In this document: in pieces, positions 39,693 through 54,060 of the stretch
Numbering within the stretch: the first letter of the stretch is position 1
Layout of the letters: each line of letters begins with the position of its first letter
NCBI GenBank assembly: GCA_013398275.1
Contig: VZSE01013368.1
Location: 129,942 to 193,941, forward strand
Direction of reading: 5' to 3'
Length of the DNA: 64,000 bases
Source: Promerops cafer
Taxonomy: Eukaryota; Chordata; Aves; Passeriformes; Nectariniidae
Notes under the pieces: model-generated
Told to the model about the DNA's origin: nothing
Database searches by the model: none
What the model saw: only the letters and a program-made list of their open reading frames with translations
Position numbers and translations under genes: made by a program

Positions 39693-42600
39693 TGCTGGAT
39701 GCACTGTGGGCAGTTTTCAACAGGGCAGACACAGTTTTCCCATCTGTAACTCCCACATGGTTTTCTAGGAGAACACAGTGCAATCTACCCTAGGACAAAT
39801 CCCCTCACCCCTTGTGTAGATGTCCCTCAAAATTTCTAGACCCACAGACATATATTCATTATATAAAAATTATAACAGATCATTACCTCTTTTATTCTTC
39901 CTTTTGCAAAAAGCACCCCTCCCCACAGTCCAATTTTTTGTCACTCTTCTCTGTGCTTCCAGTGGAGCTACTACAGTCTCAAGAGATGGGCAAAAATCTA
40001 AAATATATCTAGGTATCTCAACTCCTGAACTTCTGCATTTGGAATGAACCAGACAATCAGCACAGAAGTGATTAAACTATTATCTATTTATAGGAAAGGT
40101 GACTTACCCATACAGAAATAAGTCAGCTAGGCACTCAGTTACACCAAGATGTGAGGTGATAAATGCCTAAGATGGTGTTAGTGCAGGAGGGTAGATACAG
40201 TGCTCACATTATTTCAAAAGCTGCATCAAAATGTCTGAAATATGAAGCAGTAACCAAAGTGTGAAAACCTTTGCACCTCTCCCAGAAAGCTGTGGAAGAA
40301 AGTGTGTCCCAGAAAGTTTTCAAGATTTCTGATATTTGATGGAAGAACGATGTGAATGATACGCTGTAAATTAAAATGGTCACATTCACAATGTCATTAG
40401 GCATTGAAAAAAAGAGAACTTCTTTAAAACAAAAGGAGCACTGGCATACTCTTTCTGTAGAGTCTGGGGTGCCATTTGGTAACTTGTGTCATCAGGCAGT
40501 TCAGAGGAACTATGTGAGGAAACAATTTTTCTTTGTCATTTGCATGTGGATTAAAATATCCATCTTCTATTACTAAAAAGAGTGCGTTGTGCTATTCCTG
40601 GAAGAGACACTTTTTGCCTAACAGTTTTGTAATGGTGCTCTGAAAAAGTTCCTGTTTGTGAAAAGCTATTGACAAGCCTGAGGGGGACACTGCATATGGA
40701 ATAAACACAACAGCAATGTATTCACTGCAATAAGCAGCTGTTAACTCTACCTTATAAAAACCAAGGCCACCATTCATGTTTTGAAAGCCTCTTTCATTTT
40801 CTTCTTCCTGTATTTAATCAATGAATGAAACTTCCATTGCTGGTAAGATTGTGCTACATTTCTGTCCTAAACATCTGTGAAGTCACTGTGCTTGTGATTT
40901 AGCCTGCACTGTGATAAACTTTCTCAGACAGCCCTTGCCTGTATCCATCACATAAAGAATCCAGGGCACATGAACACATTTGAAAAGAAAAACAGGATAA
41001 TTATTTTATTCTTTTTGTTAGAAGAGCTAAAAGGCACACTGGGCTGGCAAAGGCAAAGGGAATCACAGTGGCAAGTTGTTTCCAAGTTTGGATTGTAACA
41101 TGTACAGACAGATCTGCATATCACAGGTGAACCACCTTATACTTACCCGTCTCAAGCCTCCTCAGGCAGGCCTATGTTTATTTTAAAATTATTTTATGTA
41201 TGCCATATTATAATGGGAAGTTGTAGGCATTTTTATGCAACTTGTGAACTTTCTTTTTAAGAACTTAACAAGAAAGAAACCAGAAGGAAGATAGCATTAC
41301 ACACCCTAGCATGCAGTAGACACAATTTGGCATTTTTATCCCCAAATGCTTTATCTTCTAGTTGTGAGTACTGCAATTGTAAGCCAGCAAAAAGTATTCA
41401 GGAAATACTTCCCTTTATTGGAAAATGGATACTACAACTGAGCACTGATGGTTTTCCTTTTGCATCCTTGTGTTACAATGGAAAGAGCCCTTCTCAATTT
41501 TTCATAGCTAGCCTATATAATTAGCATTCTCCCTGTGATTGCTTCATCTCATCCAATACTAGAGGAAACTTCCCTCTCATATGATAGAAACAGACTGCAT
41601 TGGAGAGCTATGCTGATGCTATTAGCAAGGAAGGAGAGGTTGTGACATATAATTTACAAGTATTTTTTCAAATGCTATCTCTTCTTTGAAGACTCTTGTA
41701 TAGAAAAAAGGTATTCTTAACTGTAGGAGAAAGCTCACCAGAAAGTCAGCAATAAGAAATTTTTCTCTTTTTTGAGGTTGCCTCATTCCTGCCAAACAAC
41801 AGGCTCAGCTGCAGATCTCTGCATCTCAGACTTAAAAGGCTGCAGAAAGGAGTCCTGTCTCTCCTGCATATGCAAAAAAAGTTTTACACAATCATGCCTT
41901 GTGCTGTTTATTAAAGGGATCCACATTAAATGAAAAACAATCCTGCTCATAGGCATATGTAAAAACAAATTCAGAAGGTAGAGATACCAAACAGTCATTT
42001 TCAGAGCTATCAAAGAAAGACCAGATCTAGACCTTGTTTTCAGAAGTTCCAAGTTTTTGGAACTTCAGGGCAAAATTTCAGTCATGGTGGAGCTTATTTT
42101 TGAAAGCCAGTGAGAAAGTGCAGTGGTAGCATTTGCTTTCAGGAGTGTGCATTATCAAGAATTATTACTTGTTAACTATGTAAATGATTCCACATTTTGA
42201 CCTGATATTTTCCCTTCTACATTACCTGTAAATCAAGAAAGTCTCAAATAACACCAGTCCCCTCTAAGGCTTAATTCCATTATTCCAAAATTTTTATTTT
42301 ATTTTCTAATGGCAAGCAGCAGCAATTTTTCTTCTTGTTGCCCCATATGGATGAGGCAGCATGCATGCAAAAGAGCCATTCTGGAGAAGGTTTGACCAGG
42401 GAGATAAACATTACCAAGTGAACTGAGTATTATGGAAATTTCAGTCGCAAACTTCTTTATCTGCTTTGCAATTATCTGCTGGAAAGCTCTTTCACTTTTT
42501 GGTGACACTATATAGAAATTTTTGCTCAATCACATTTCAGAGAAAGTATCATAGTTAAGACTAATAGAAAAAGGAAAGGAGATTTGGGAGAATGAAGAAT

Positions 42601-45600
42601 ACAATTGTATTGATTAGCAGAACACAGACCACGGCCCAAAATTATCCTGTTGCATTTTATAGTAGAGCTATAATACTTACAGTATTAAAGAAAGTTGCTC
42701 AAATGAAAAAAGAGCTCCAAAAACCTACTTCATTCAAAAATCTTAGTGCAGACTGTTGTCATTCAACTGACAAGAGAAATGTATTATGGATTAACAATTA
42801 TATAATGGTTTTGAGTCCAAGTGTGTGTTTGCAGGGATAAATAGAAAAGAGCTTTTCATAAATCCAATACATCATTAGACTACAGAGCTTCACTGTTCTA
42901 TTACTGTATTATATTGACACATTTTTTGTGTCTTACCTAGATGCTCTTTCCTTGGGGAATAAACCCAAAAATCTTGCAAAAACAGGTTAATTATAAGGCT
43001 GTTTCTGAGCCCAGAGCAGATTTGAGTGCTTGATGCAGAACTTTGATGCAGCTGAGCAGTGTGGAGGCAAGTTCAGGCAGCTCTCCCTTCTGCAGGGCTG
43101 CAGCTGTGTTATTAAGACTGGTTTCAAAATAGATGTGCTCTCAGCATATGCTGAGATACAGGTCATGCAGACAACGAAGATTATCAAATATTATTCAAGA
43201 AGGAAGTTTCCAGCTTGCAAACAGTAATGCTGGATGCTGTGTTAACTTCATTCTGTGAATAAGGAGCTTGCTCTGGTCTCCCACATTATGAGCTCATTTA
43301 AATAGAGTTAGACTAAAATTATCTGGCTTGCTGCAAGGAATGTCACTGCTGCCAGCACGCCCAAGAACTATAGTGGGCTATTATTACATTTGGGCCCACT
43401 GTACTTTTCACAAGTGTAGGCAGAGGCAGCTTCTGCCACCTTGCAAAGCAGGGATTACATTTGCCCCACTCACATTTCAGCTGAGGAGACATTGGAAAAT
43501 GACACTTGCATAGGGCCCTTACAAAGCCCAAAATGGCATGGTGTTACTTGGAGCCATCAGATGGGAACAGCAGCCAGGGCTGTGGTTTTCATGACTTTTC
43601 CTCTGGTTTTTCTTACTGCCTGACTTTGGCAGTGAATTCCTAAAAATATTTTATGTGCATATATATTTTCAAATAAGTAAATACAGTTGCAGACAGAAGA
43701 CTGCAGGCTCAGGCCAGTGCACAAGTGAGACTGAGAAGTGAGGCCATTTTAAAAAATAGTCAGAACTACACATCTTGGCATGGATATTGTTTGGAGGATG
43801 CACATGAAGGTACTGCCCTAAATACAGATTTTTTCTGAAAACAAGCCTTTATTACTCTCATCCAAGAAACATAAGAGACATAACACAGAATCTCTTAATT
43901 TTAAATAGTAAAAAAAAAATTCCTATGCCACATGAACATACATTGGCCTAAACAAAACTGTATATACAACCTATATCACTGACCTTTGGAAACAGCCTCC
44001 ATATAAGGTCTTAAATACAGGCAAACATACAATTCCTTCTTTGCCTATAGAAGAAAGGGTAATTCATAGAGAAAATAAAAATCTTCCAGACCTAACTCCT
44101 TCCTGAGCTCTAGAAAACTTCATCTCCATTCTTTCCATAACCTGGTTATCAGAAAAAAAACCCAGAAACGAAAAGATGGGTATGCTACAGTGCCTCTCAC
44201 TCGTTCAGCTCACGTGACATAAATCTGCAGCTCACCACTGCTCTTTTGAATGGAGGCTGCAACATCCATATGGGGCAACAAGAAGAAAAGTTGCTGCTGC
44301 TTTCAACTAGGAAATAAAACAAAAATTTTGGAATCTTTATCTATAAAAACACTAAAGACACCAATAATCAGAGAAAACAGCAACAACCAGCACCATCAGT
44401 GTTCTACAGTTCTTACCATCTCTCCGTGGCTGAGAAAAGTCCATCTGTAAGGGTTTAAAAAGTATTAAAGAATTTTGGGCCCGGTCCATTCTGGGACTAG
44501 TGGAGTCACAGACTGCAATAAGCCCTCCTAAACATCCATTCAGCACAACTCCAGTGACTCAGCTTGAGCAAAGTGACCTCTGGGGTACACACAGTCCTGG
44601 CCACCAGCAGAGCACTGCAAGAAGCCATCCCCACCCAGAGCCTGGGAAAAGCCAGCACAGAGAGACAGACTGGGCAGGCAGGTCAAGATTATGGTGGGGC
44701 AAAGTGAGGCAACGTGTAGAGCCACAGTACTGGAAGCCCATTGAATCAGAAAAGGTTTGCTTAGTAAACTGCAAACACACGCTTCCTGCCCAAAGTCTGT
44801 GGCTGGGTGGGGCTTCTTGCACAGCTGTCTCTTGTTTTTCTAAATAAATCACATGAGAAGCATTTTCTGCTGCAGGATTGGGAAATGTTCCCTTGTGGTC
44901 TCATCTGCCTATTTAGAAGTCCTTTGAGTTTGCTATTAGAAAAAACCCCAATATCTATTATCCAATGCATGCCTCTGTCTCCAGCTCTCTGAGGGATCCT
45001 GCATACTACTTAATTAGAAGACCATGTATTTCAAACTCCAGCAATAGCAGAATTTAGTTGCATTTTAGCCCAGAAATGAGGACATCAAAATTAGAGCAAT
45101 TGTCTGAATAATAATTTTTTTTGTTTGTTCCACTTAATATTCAAAATCAAAGTGAAGTGGCCTCTAAAAGACAATCTAATATTTATAGTGTGTATGATTA
45201 TAAAGCACTTAGGCTGAAAATTATGTTGCAGATGTTCATGTGGGAACTCAGCAATGCTGAAAAATTCCAAAAGGAAGCAGAAAAAAAATGAAAATAAACT
45301 GGAAACTGACCAGAAGATCCTTTATATGTAAAAACCTTTTATGCATCTATGTTTTTGTCAGAATGTGCTGACTCTAATTTCAGTTCTCCAAATCTGAATA
45401 TTAAAGTGCCTCAAAGAGAATAGTTACTTATTTATATAAAATTGAAAGGAAAAACAGAGAGGCTAAAAAGACTGCCAATTCACTAGGGCACAGTTGCATG
45501 TCAATCAAAGATCAAGGGAAAGCTTAATCAGGACCTAATCATGCAGCATTGTTGGAGGAATGTCCAGTGACACCTGGGCTGGTGGCACTGGTGTGTGCAA

Positions 45601-48600
45601 TGTGCACACAGCACAAACTTGTTCTGGTTCTCTCCGGGGCAATAATTTTCAGGCATTTTTGAAAGAATGACATGAAAATCACTTCAGTCCAGCAAAGCAC
45701 TCCTGGCAGTTGTGCACCACATGGAGAACACCTGGACACCTGAGAGGACCATGTCAGCTGCTGGAGGATGGGCACAGCTTAGACTGGACACAGGAAACCA
45801 ATCTCCCCTTCTTGCTCACAGGTTTCCTTGGCCTTGAAGACTACCACAAATTTCTATATAAGAATCTGAGAATAAAATGCCTAATAATATGTACTTGTAA
45901 AATGCTCCTTGGAAGCATTAATTCCCTTTTAATAACATTAGTAAAATCCCTTTCAATCCTATCTCTCCTCCTATACTGCCATCCTCTCCCAGGCTGGGTT
46001 AACTAGGATATGCATTTTTGCATTTGAATAAACAAGCTAGATAAAATAGGATAATATGACAGAATCTATTTTATAAGACCACAAAAGAGTATAGTACAAA
46101 AATTCACTTGTTGGCAGGGTGTTTCTCCCCAAACCCCTGTTAATAAAATCGAAAAGGCCAAAATTTACAGTATGCCCAGTCAAGGCTGGTTTTCCCAGAA
46201 AGGTTTCTAACCACCTTATCCCATCCATATCTCTGGTTTTTCTTGCTCCTCCATCAGTGGGGTCACAGAGTTACAACATTACCCTTAGGAAATGTCACCT
46301 TATTGCAGAGAAAATGAGTCACTTGACAGGCAGCCAGCTCAGGCAGCACTGCCGGGGGAGTGGGAGGGGACAGGGGTGGGAGGTAAACGCTGATGCACTC
46401 ACACTGCAAATTACTGCAGGTGCCTAAAACTGGCCCAACTATTCTGGCTCTTTCTAAAGCAAGAAATCAGGGAGAAGTGGCCTACAGGCAATGTTCCATG
46501 GAGACAAAAAGAGCTTATGTTTGTACTGCAAGGTGACTCAAGCCAGACCTTTTGTGAGGAAACAGGGTTTATTAAGTAATTTTGGGAAATGTAACGTCTT
46601 ATCCCTGTAGAAAAACATATAACTGAAGCAAGAGAAATTAACCCAGTCATGTCAGAAATGACGTCTTTGCAGAGTATCAGAGGTACTGCAGTGAGGCAGC
46701 ATAAGCAGAGACCCAAAAGCACATTAAAAATTTGAGATCTAGAAAAATTTCAGAACAATTATTTTAGTCCATTCACTGCATTTACAGAACATAGTGATGA
46801 TATGTAAATACCCGAATTAGGAAGCAGAATTGGGTCACACCTGATGAAGCACCTCTTTGTTATTCAGCAGTGTAGTTATTTTATAAAATTAGGCAAGGCC
46901 AAGAAGAAGGGGCTGGCAGGAAGCAAATGCTCCACGCTGTAACTATTTTGGGTCTAACAAACTGTTATCCCAACAGACCATCTCCTCAGGCTTGGTACAG
47001 ATACTTCCTTGTCAGAGTCTCTGGCAAATTCAAACTTCCTCTCCCAATCTAAGATCAAGCTCTGTGTTTTGAGTAAAGTTTATCACAAAATCTCTGATAA
47101 GGAAATGAGGAGCAAACATTGGCAGATTTTTATTTCTGGTCTGAAATCTCATATGAAATCTTAAGGTAAAAAGCAAATACATGCCTCTGTCCTTCTGAAG
47201 ATTCCCTAGGCTTACTTTTTTGTTGCTTTGCAACAAATGATTTGTGCAGTCATTTTTGTGAATGCAAAATAATCATGACAATGAACAAACAGTTGATTGA
47301 TCCCAGAAATGAGAGGCAGAATGGAATCCAAATGATACCAGAACAGCAATTGTTAAGGCTGAACAAAAAATGAATTTAATAAATCTAATTCCAAACCTGA
47401 TCTTCATTTACATCTGGTTGCAACATCTGAGACAATATTATCATGTATTGTTAATTACTGCTTAACCAATGGAAGTGAAGAAATTCTAATTTTTCTTAAG
47501 GTTGCTCTAGTCTAAAATATATCCTTAAAGCAGAATGATAAGTATCAGACTACGAAAACATTCTGAAGATTTGCATTAAATAACAAAAACCCAAACAAAC
47601 CAATCCAAACATCTTTTCTGCTATTATTCTCTTAATTCCTAAAATTTAAGACTTTAAATTCTAACTTGTGAAAACCTGTTTTGTTCTTCTGTTCTGCAAG
47701 ATGTTTGGTTGTAGAACTTTATACTATCATAAACACTGGCACAAATTTCAGGTTTTCATCAGTATGTATTTAAAGAGCAGAACACGAAGCATACAGTCGC
47801 TCTGATGATTTGTAGCCAAGGTTTGTTTGAACAAAAATAGCAAATATTTTTCGCTTGCCTTTTAAGTTTGAGGGTGGCTAATTTCTGTTACAAACTAAAA
47901 GACTGGTTATTCAAAGTACTCAATTAATTTAATTGTAATCAAAACCAGATGACATTCAAAGTCAAACACAACAAAAAGCATTGGTAACATAAATGCTCTT
48001 TGAGTCTGATGTATAAATGACTTCACTTCCAGGCTGACTTTTTACATACAGTGATTTCCACTGAAATTGCATTAGGTCATGAATCTGTTCTTGAGTCTTA
48101 TCATCCTCTTCTTGCTTATACTGCTGACACAAGAGAGACTTGCAGCCAAGTCTTCCTCACAAATTCTGAAGTGTTACAACTGGTCCCAGAGTGTGTGAAA
48201 GAGCTTCTGCACCACTGCCAAAGGTTGTGTTTTTGTCAGAGCAGTCTACTTGTGCGTTACCACAGTGATTCCAAGCTGACTTTTCTTGCTTTCAAAAGCC
48301 CTGGATTGCAATTTATATCTTCACACTGAAGCTGGTTACAGCCTGCTGTTACACGTGGCACTTGACTCAGTCATCTTCTCCAGCTATTAAGTGAGCTGGG
48401 TTTAGCTATAACCCTGAAGTGGATGGTGGAAACCATCATTTTTTTTTACAGCTTTGATTTGAGCAGGGAGTGCTATGAGCTTGGAAAGCTGTCAGTCTAA
48501 CTTCCTGGAATTTTACTCATTTGTTAATTATCTTATGTGAGCCCAGCTGACCTGCTGTAAACAGCGGAACTTCTTTTCCTCTAAATTTAGAGACAGATTC

Positions 48601-51600
48601 AACAACTTAAATTGTGCTCTTTCTCCTCTTCTATTCCTTAATTATTTTCTCTAACTTGAGTGTTGTGGGTGTTGATCTCTGTGTCCTTCCTCATTACATG
48701 AGCATATAGTGAAGTTATAAATACCACAGGGTGCTGGGAGTTACATTACCTGGAATAAGAGGTGTGACATTTGCAAGCTCCTTCCAGGAATATTGACTGC
48801 CATCACTGGCAGAGTGGGTGATGGTTGTAAGATAACCAGAGCAATCTGTAGTTTCTATTACACCAGTCTAAACTAGAAGGTACTGCATGGTGGTTTTACT
48901 GCTTTTCTTAGCAGTTAGACAAAGTCTCTTGGCAAAATCATCTATTTCTGTACCCAGTACACCATCTTTCCATTCATCATTGCAGAGCCTCAAGATATGG
49001 TTTGTTACTGTACCATGTGAATTCCACAAAAGAAATTATTTTCAGAACTAAGTTCCCCTTGGACAAAACCCACGGGTCACATTGGTCAGCCTTGCCATTA
49101 CACAACAGTCTAGCACATCTGAAATAGCTAAGCAACTTTTTCATGGAACACTGGCACGAAAGGCAACACATACACTTCAGGAACCTTGTTCACAAGGGCT
49201 AATTGTGACATCCTTACCAAGGAGCTGTGCTTCCACTGGTGAGAGAAAATGAGCTGTTTTTAAAAATGGACTGTCAATGTTCATAGCTCTGTAGCTGCCT
49301 GAGGCATGAGATGGCATAGCTGGATTTCCTGTTAACCCTCGTTAATACTTTCCCGTTGCCACACTTGCCAGTACTTTTATCAAATTGTTCCTGTATTAAG
49401 TATGTGCTTGATGGACTTCTTGATTTGACAACACTAAGAAATAAAGCAGAGATCCCTCCTAAAACAAATTTTCCTTAATCACATAAAATACAGGTTTATA
49501 TAGACGCAGCAGGGTGATTTCCTACAGAAATTTGAAAGGAACAAAAACAATTTCAAGACCATTGTATAGCAAGTTCCACTTTTTGCTGACATTTCCAAGA
49601 GGTGATGATGGTTCTTGGGATTAGTGGTACTACATGAGGCAGTTCTCCTCGAGGTCTGTCACACAGTATGCTGCAAACAGGTGGTTACCCAAAGAATAGC
49701 AACACAGATTCTAAGGTTACAAAAAAATGCCTTTTAGAGATTTTTTCAGTGCAGAGGCAAGACAGGGAGGTTGCACAACCCCAGCTAATCACCCAGGACA
49801 TAACTGAACTGTTAACTATTGACAGCATGAGAAAACAGGCAGAGAGCTCAAATATTAAATGATGCCATATCAAATGATCCTGTCTCTAACTGATATAAGA
49901 GGAAGATAAGAAAGAATTTACCAAGTATTTTAAAGCCCTCTGTCTCTTTTGCAATCATTAACCAGGTAGTCATTGTAAAGAGTTGATGATGTAAATGAAC
50001 CACCCATTTGGCAAATAGAAATATGACTGTTAGTATCACAGGCAAGGACAAAAATTCAGAAACAACTGTCCCAGTTTTACACTCATCCCAACAGGATTTC
50101 CCATCAAACTATTGCTTGTAAAAATGTAGAACTGTGAAGATTATGTTGGGTTAAACCACATCAGCTGATATTTTACAAGTCTCCGAGCTTGGCAATTCAC
50201 AGCTATAATTTTAACAGCACAATATTTAAAGGCAAATAGCAGGCAGACAATGTGGATTCAGGGTTCTATTTCATTTTTTTTCCCCCTATGTTTACATGTT
50301 TTAGCTTTGCAGGATACTCCCATATTTAAAGAAAGATTAACACATTATTTTGCCCCAATCACACATGAAACAGCACTAAAGTAGGGCAGTGCCATTTATT
50401 AGAAATGACTGTTTTACTGCAAACAATATATTTATCTTGTTGCCCTTAGAAGAAAAATGTCTACAGATTTTACTGGGAAAAAAGAGACACTTTTCTACCA
50501 GATTTTGAACATAAATTTATTAAAAACTTCCCTTTTGGTTCTTAATGAACATAGAAGGTGACCTTCTTAAACCATAGAAACTAAACAAACCTCCTCTCTG
50601 AGCTATATGGTGTTAAGAAACAGACTAAAAATAGTAACAGTTTCCTTTTATACAGTGTGCAAGGTACAAGTCGAATCTGATATGTGACTTTTATAAGTTT
50701 ATGAGTTGTTCCCAGCACAGATTCAGTTTTTTTTTCCCTGTGCAGCACAGCAGAGATTTCCAGGACAGGCACAGAGGCAGTAGGTGACTGACAGGGCACA
50801 CTGAAGATGAGCAGAACTGCCTAAGACTCAGGGATATCTCTGCTGAAAATATTTCCACTCAGTCTGTATCAGGCAGCAAGCGAGGTATAAACAGAGCAAA
50901 GACAACTCTTTAAGTAGCAATGCACTTATTTTACAGCCTGCCCACCCTGCCTGCTGCCTCCATTAGAGCACTCTGCTGTGCTCCAGGAGCTCTCCTGAAG
51001 GTAGTTACATTTATGAACTGTTTGCTCTCTGCTCGCCTTGCAGCCAGCACGGCACAACCATCACTCACTGCAAGGGAAAGGGAACCTGGTGAAGAAAAAC
51101 AGCTCTCCCCAAATGCCCTCATAAATTCACAAGGAGAAATAACTGCGCAGCACTACCCAAACCCTTAGTTTTATTAATGGCAGGAAGGCAGTATTTCTTT
51201 CCAATAAATCTCCTCAGCTTCACCTACTGGTTGAAATGGAAGATGCTCCATGTTGGACAGTCCTACTTGCCTTGTTATTACAACTCCTGCAAAATATTAA
51301 ATCGTGTAATCTGGTTCACAGGGCTGCCTGGGGCAGAAATACACTTTTGGAGAACAAATAAGCAATGTGAGAGTTTGAGCACCAGCAGTCTTCCCTGAAA
51401 GAAGGGCTACAATGCAAGTGTAGCTGTGATATTCTGTAGTGGCTGATACTCCTGCCCTAAACCAGGCTTTAGAACTTGCACTGCTCAAGTATTTGCTTGT
51501 TTTGTTGTTTTTTTTTCAAAGCCTCAGAGCATAAACAGGTTACTGAAACATGGAACATGGTGTTATTAGCAAGAACATCAGAGATTCTTTTTTTTTTACT

Positions 51601-53900
51601 ACAGATCTCTAAGTGGGAGGTTCATTGTGACGTTTTTTGCAAAATCTGAGAACAGGTTTGCAACTCTCCAATGTGCTGCACATGTTTTGCTCTCCTTTCT
51701 TCTCTTTCCCAGTGAGGTACATACTCTCCTAAAACAAGTCTTCATGGTTCATTTTTTCTCCTTTTTAGAGGAGGCTGCGGGAGACAGGATGGAAATGGCA
51801 TCAAAACACATTTTCCACAAGAATTATGTGAAGTCCACCCTGCACAGCTTAATGTTTTTAATCACTCCCAAGCACATACCTTATGTGAGGAACAGAGCTA
51901 AAATGATGTGTTTACTGAATGGTGGCAAGCCTAAAAAAGCACAAACCGGATGAACTCAAGCAGATACTCAAGTATCTGCTTAATTACAGTTAAATCGCAG
52001 GAGAACTTGTATAATTTCAGCCTTTAATACCCGCACCTGGCACCACCCACTTCAGAGCTTTGTCTGATAAGCACTCCAAGATCAGCTTTCAGATGGCCTT
52101 GGAAATGGGAAAATGGAATTCATGAGCCATGTGGATGGACCAGCTGCTGGGATGACCATATCTCCTGCAATAGTGATGGTGCTGATACTGATCTACCTAC
52201 TTTTGTACTACTTCATTATATTCAATTGAATGTTATAAGACAGCATTATGACCAGATTATGGATGCATGGAAGCTTCTGCAGGGTGTGTCCACTTCTGGA
52301 ATAATCTCTTTCTCATCACTGATTTTCAGGTCACTTTAAATACAGGGGCTGCAGGCCAGTGATGTTTTGCACATGGTGAAAAAATGATAAACACCAAGAA
52401 AAGGTAAAAAAGACTTATTGCAAAGCAGCAGAAAGTAACTGTGTGATAGAGGAACTTTGAAGAATTAAGTTTTAGGTAAACTAGAGGTAACTACTTTACA
52501 AGTACATAGTACAAGAAACATTATTGGGGAGACAGCAGCTGGGATGAAGCATGCAGGAAAAAGTTACATTTTTTCACATGGATTTGCAATTGATGATGGG
52601 GACACCACAGTGCATACAAGGTCACCTCACTTGTCACTGAAATGGAGTTGCCTGTAGAGCGGAAGGTATTTACTGATTAAGAGCAGACAGCAACATTATA
52701 AAAACAACTTTGAGCAATGGATTTCAAAAAGCTGTAAGGGGGAATTTTGGGTAGGCAGAATATAATTATCCACTTGGAACTCAGCCAGATCCACATAACT
52801 CTGAACTCTGCATTTGCTGCCAATCTAAATAGCACCACATCCCCACCATTTGCAGTCGCAGGACTGCTAGCCAGGCAGCTCACAGATTAAGCACTAGGTA
52901 CCTCGTGATCTATTTGCAGGATGGCTATAGCAAACCCTGCTGTCTGGGAAGGAAAAAGCCAGCAAAAAAGCCAGAAAAGTATCAGGCAGCGTGACAAACA
53001 CTCTGTTACTTTGAAGTCAAGGGCCGATCCCTTTTCACACATTAGAGATGTGAAAAGTTATTTGGCGTATCAACCCTCTTGCAAGCCACTGCAGCCATCT
53101 GGCTTTCCTTCAAACCTCCCACCCAGACAGCTCCTTTATGTGGACAGCCCCTGGGGAACCTCACACGTTGCTGACAGCTCCAGCAGATGGGTGCTTTCTC
53201 CCCCCCGTGCCTATCTGCCTAAATCCCAGCTTTGACTCACAGTAGCTTTCTGTTTCCAGACATGCTGCTGAAGCTGGAAACAAGTGCCAACTGAATCAGA
53301 TCTTTTCAACAAGACACACTCTAAACTATGTTCTCAGCACTTAACAGCCCATCTTACAATCCTCTTGGCACACGCCCTCAGTCTGTTTTCCTGCAACTGC
53401 TGGATTCTCCACACTGTGCTATTCATCGAAGAGACAGGCGTATTATCCACATGGGCTGGAAAGCAGCCCCGCAGCCCATCCAGATCACTTTACCCACTTA
53501 GTGCTGTACCCAGGATGCTCTTTTCATCCAGCATATTCAAGCACCATTTCAGAGAGCAACAGACTTAGAGCAAGTAAAACCCTCCCCAGATCCTGAACTG
53601 TTTTTCCTCCTGACTTACTAGAAGAGCATAAATGATTTTTCCTGGTTTCTGAGCACTTTGTCTTTCAAGGAATGGTTAGAGCTTGAAGAACAGTAGTAAA
53701 CCCCAGAAATTCGTAAGGGAAAATACATGATACACTGGGAGCATGCTTCTTGCTATGCAAATTAGAATTATAGTTGTATCATTTATAAACATATAAGATT
53801 TATGTATCCTCCTTCATTTCCTGCTTCAGGGGATGAACCTATTCTGAATTGAGAGCTTGAAAGGAAACTCTTGCGAGGCTATGCCCTGAGCTGTTGAATT
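39693..53900. other. Long non-coding stretch, no gene seen
   Basis: About 14 kb. Open frames are short and none shows a recognisable domain, splice-supported homology or codon pattern. No CR1, LTR or RNA gene recognised. Exons of a neighbouring gene cannot be excluded if they are non-coding. Confidence 0.5.
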
Positions 53901-53902
53901 TA

Positions 53903-54060
53903 GGGGCACAGAATAATTTACAGTAGCCAGGACCCCTAGAGATCCATTGTCCCACACAAGAGCAGGGCAAACTTCAGAGGCAGATCAGGCTGCTCTGGGC
54001 CTTGTCTACTCAAGTTCTGCACATCCCCAAGGACAGAGGCACCCCAGATACTTCTTAAAG
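53903..54060 (-). mobile_element. Old CR1 LINE 3' end, minus orientation
   Basis: The reverse complement reads like a diverged CR1 tail: tccttggggatgtgcagaac, gagtagacaaggcccagagc, gatctctaggggtcctgg, and a terminal aaattattctgtg. Divergence from the consensus-like CR1 copies in intron 3 indicates an older subfamily. Confidence 0.7.

Noticed and set aside
39595..39783. Open frame with repeated MEWNG
   Set aside because: It is the translation of the (CCATT)n microsatellite.
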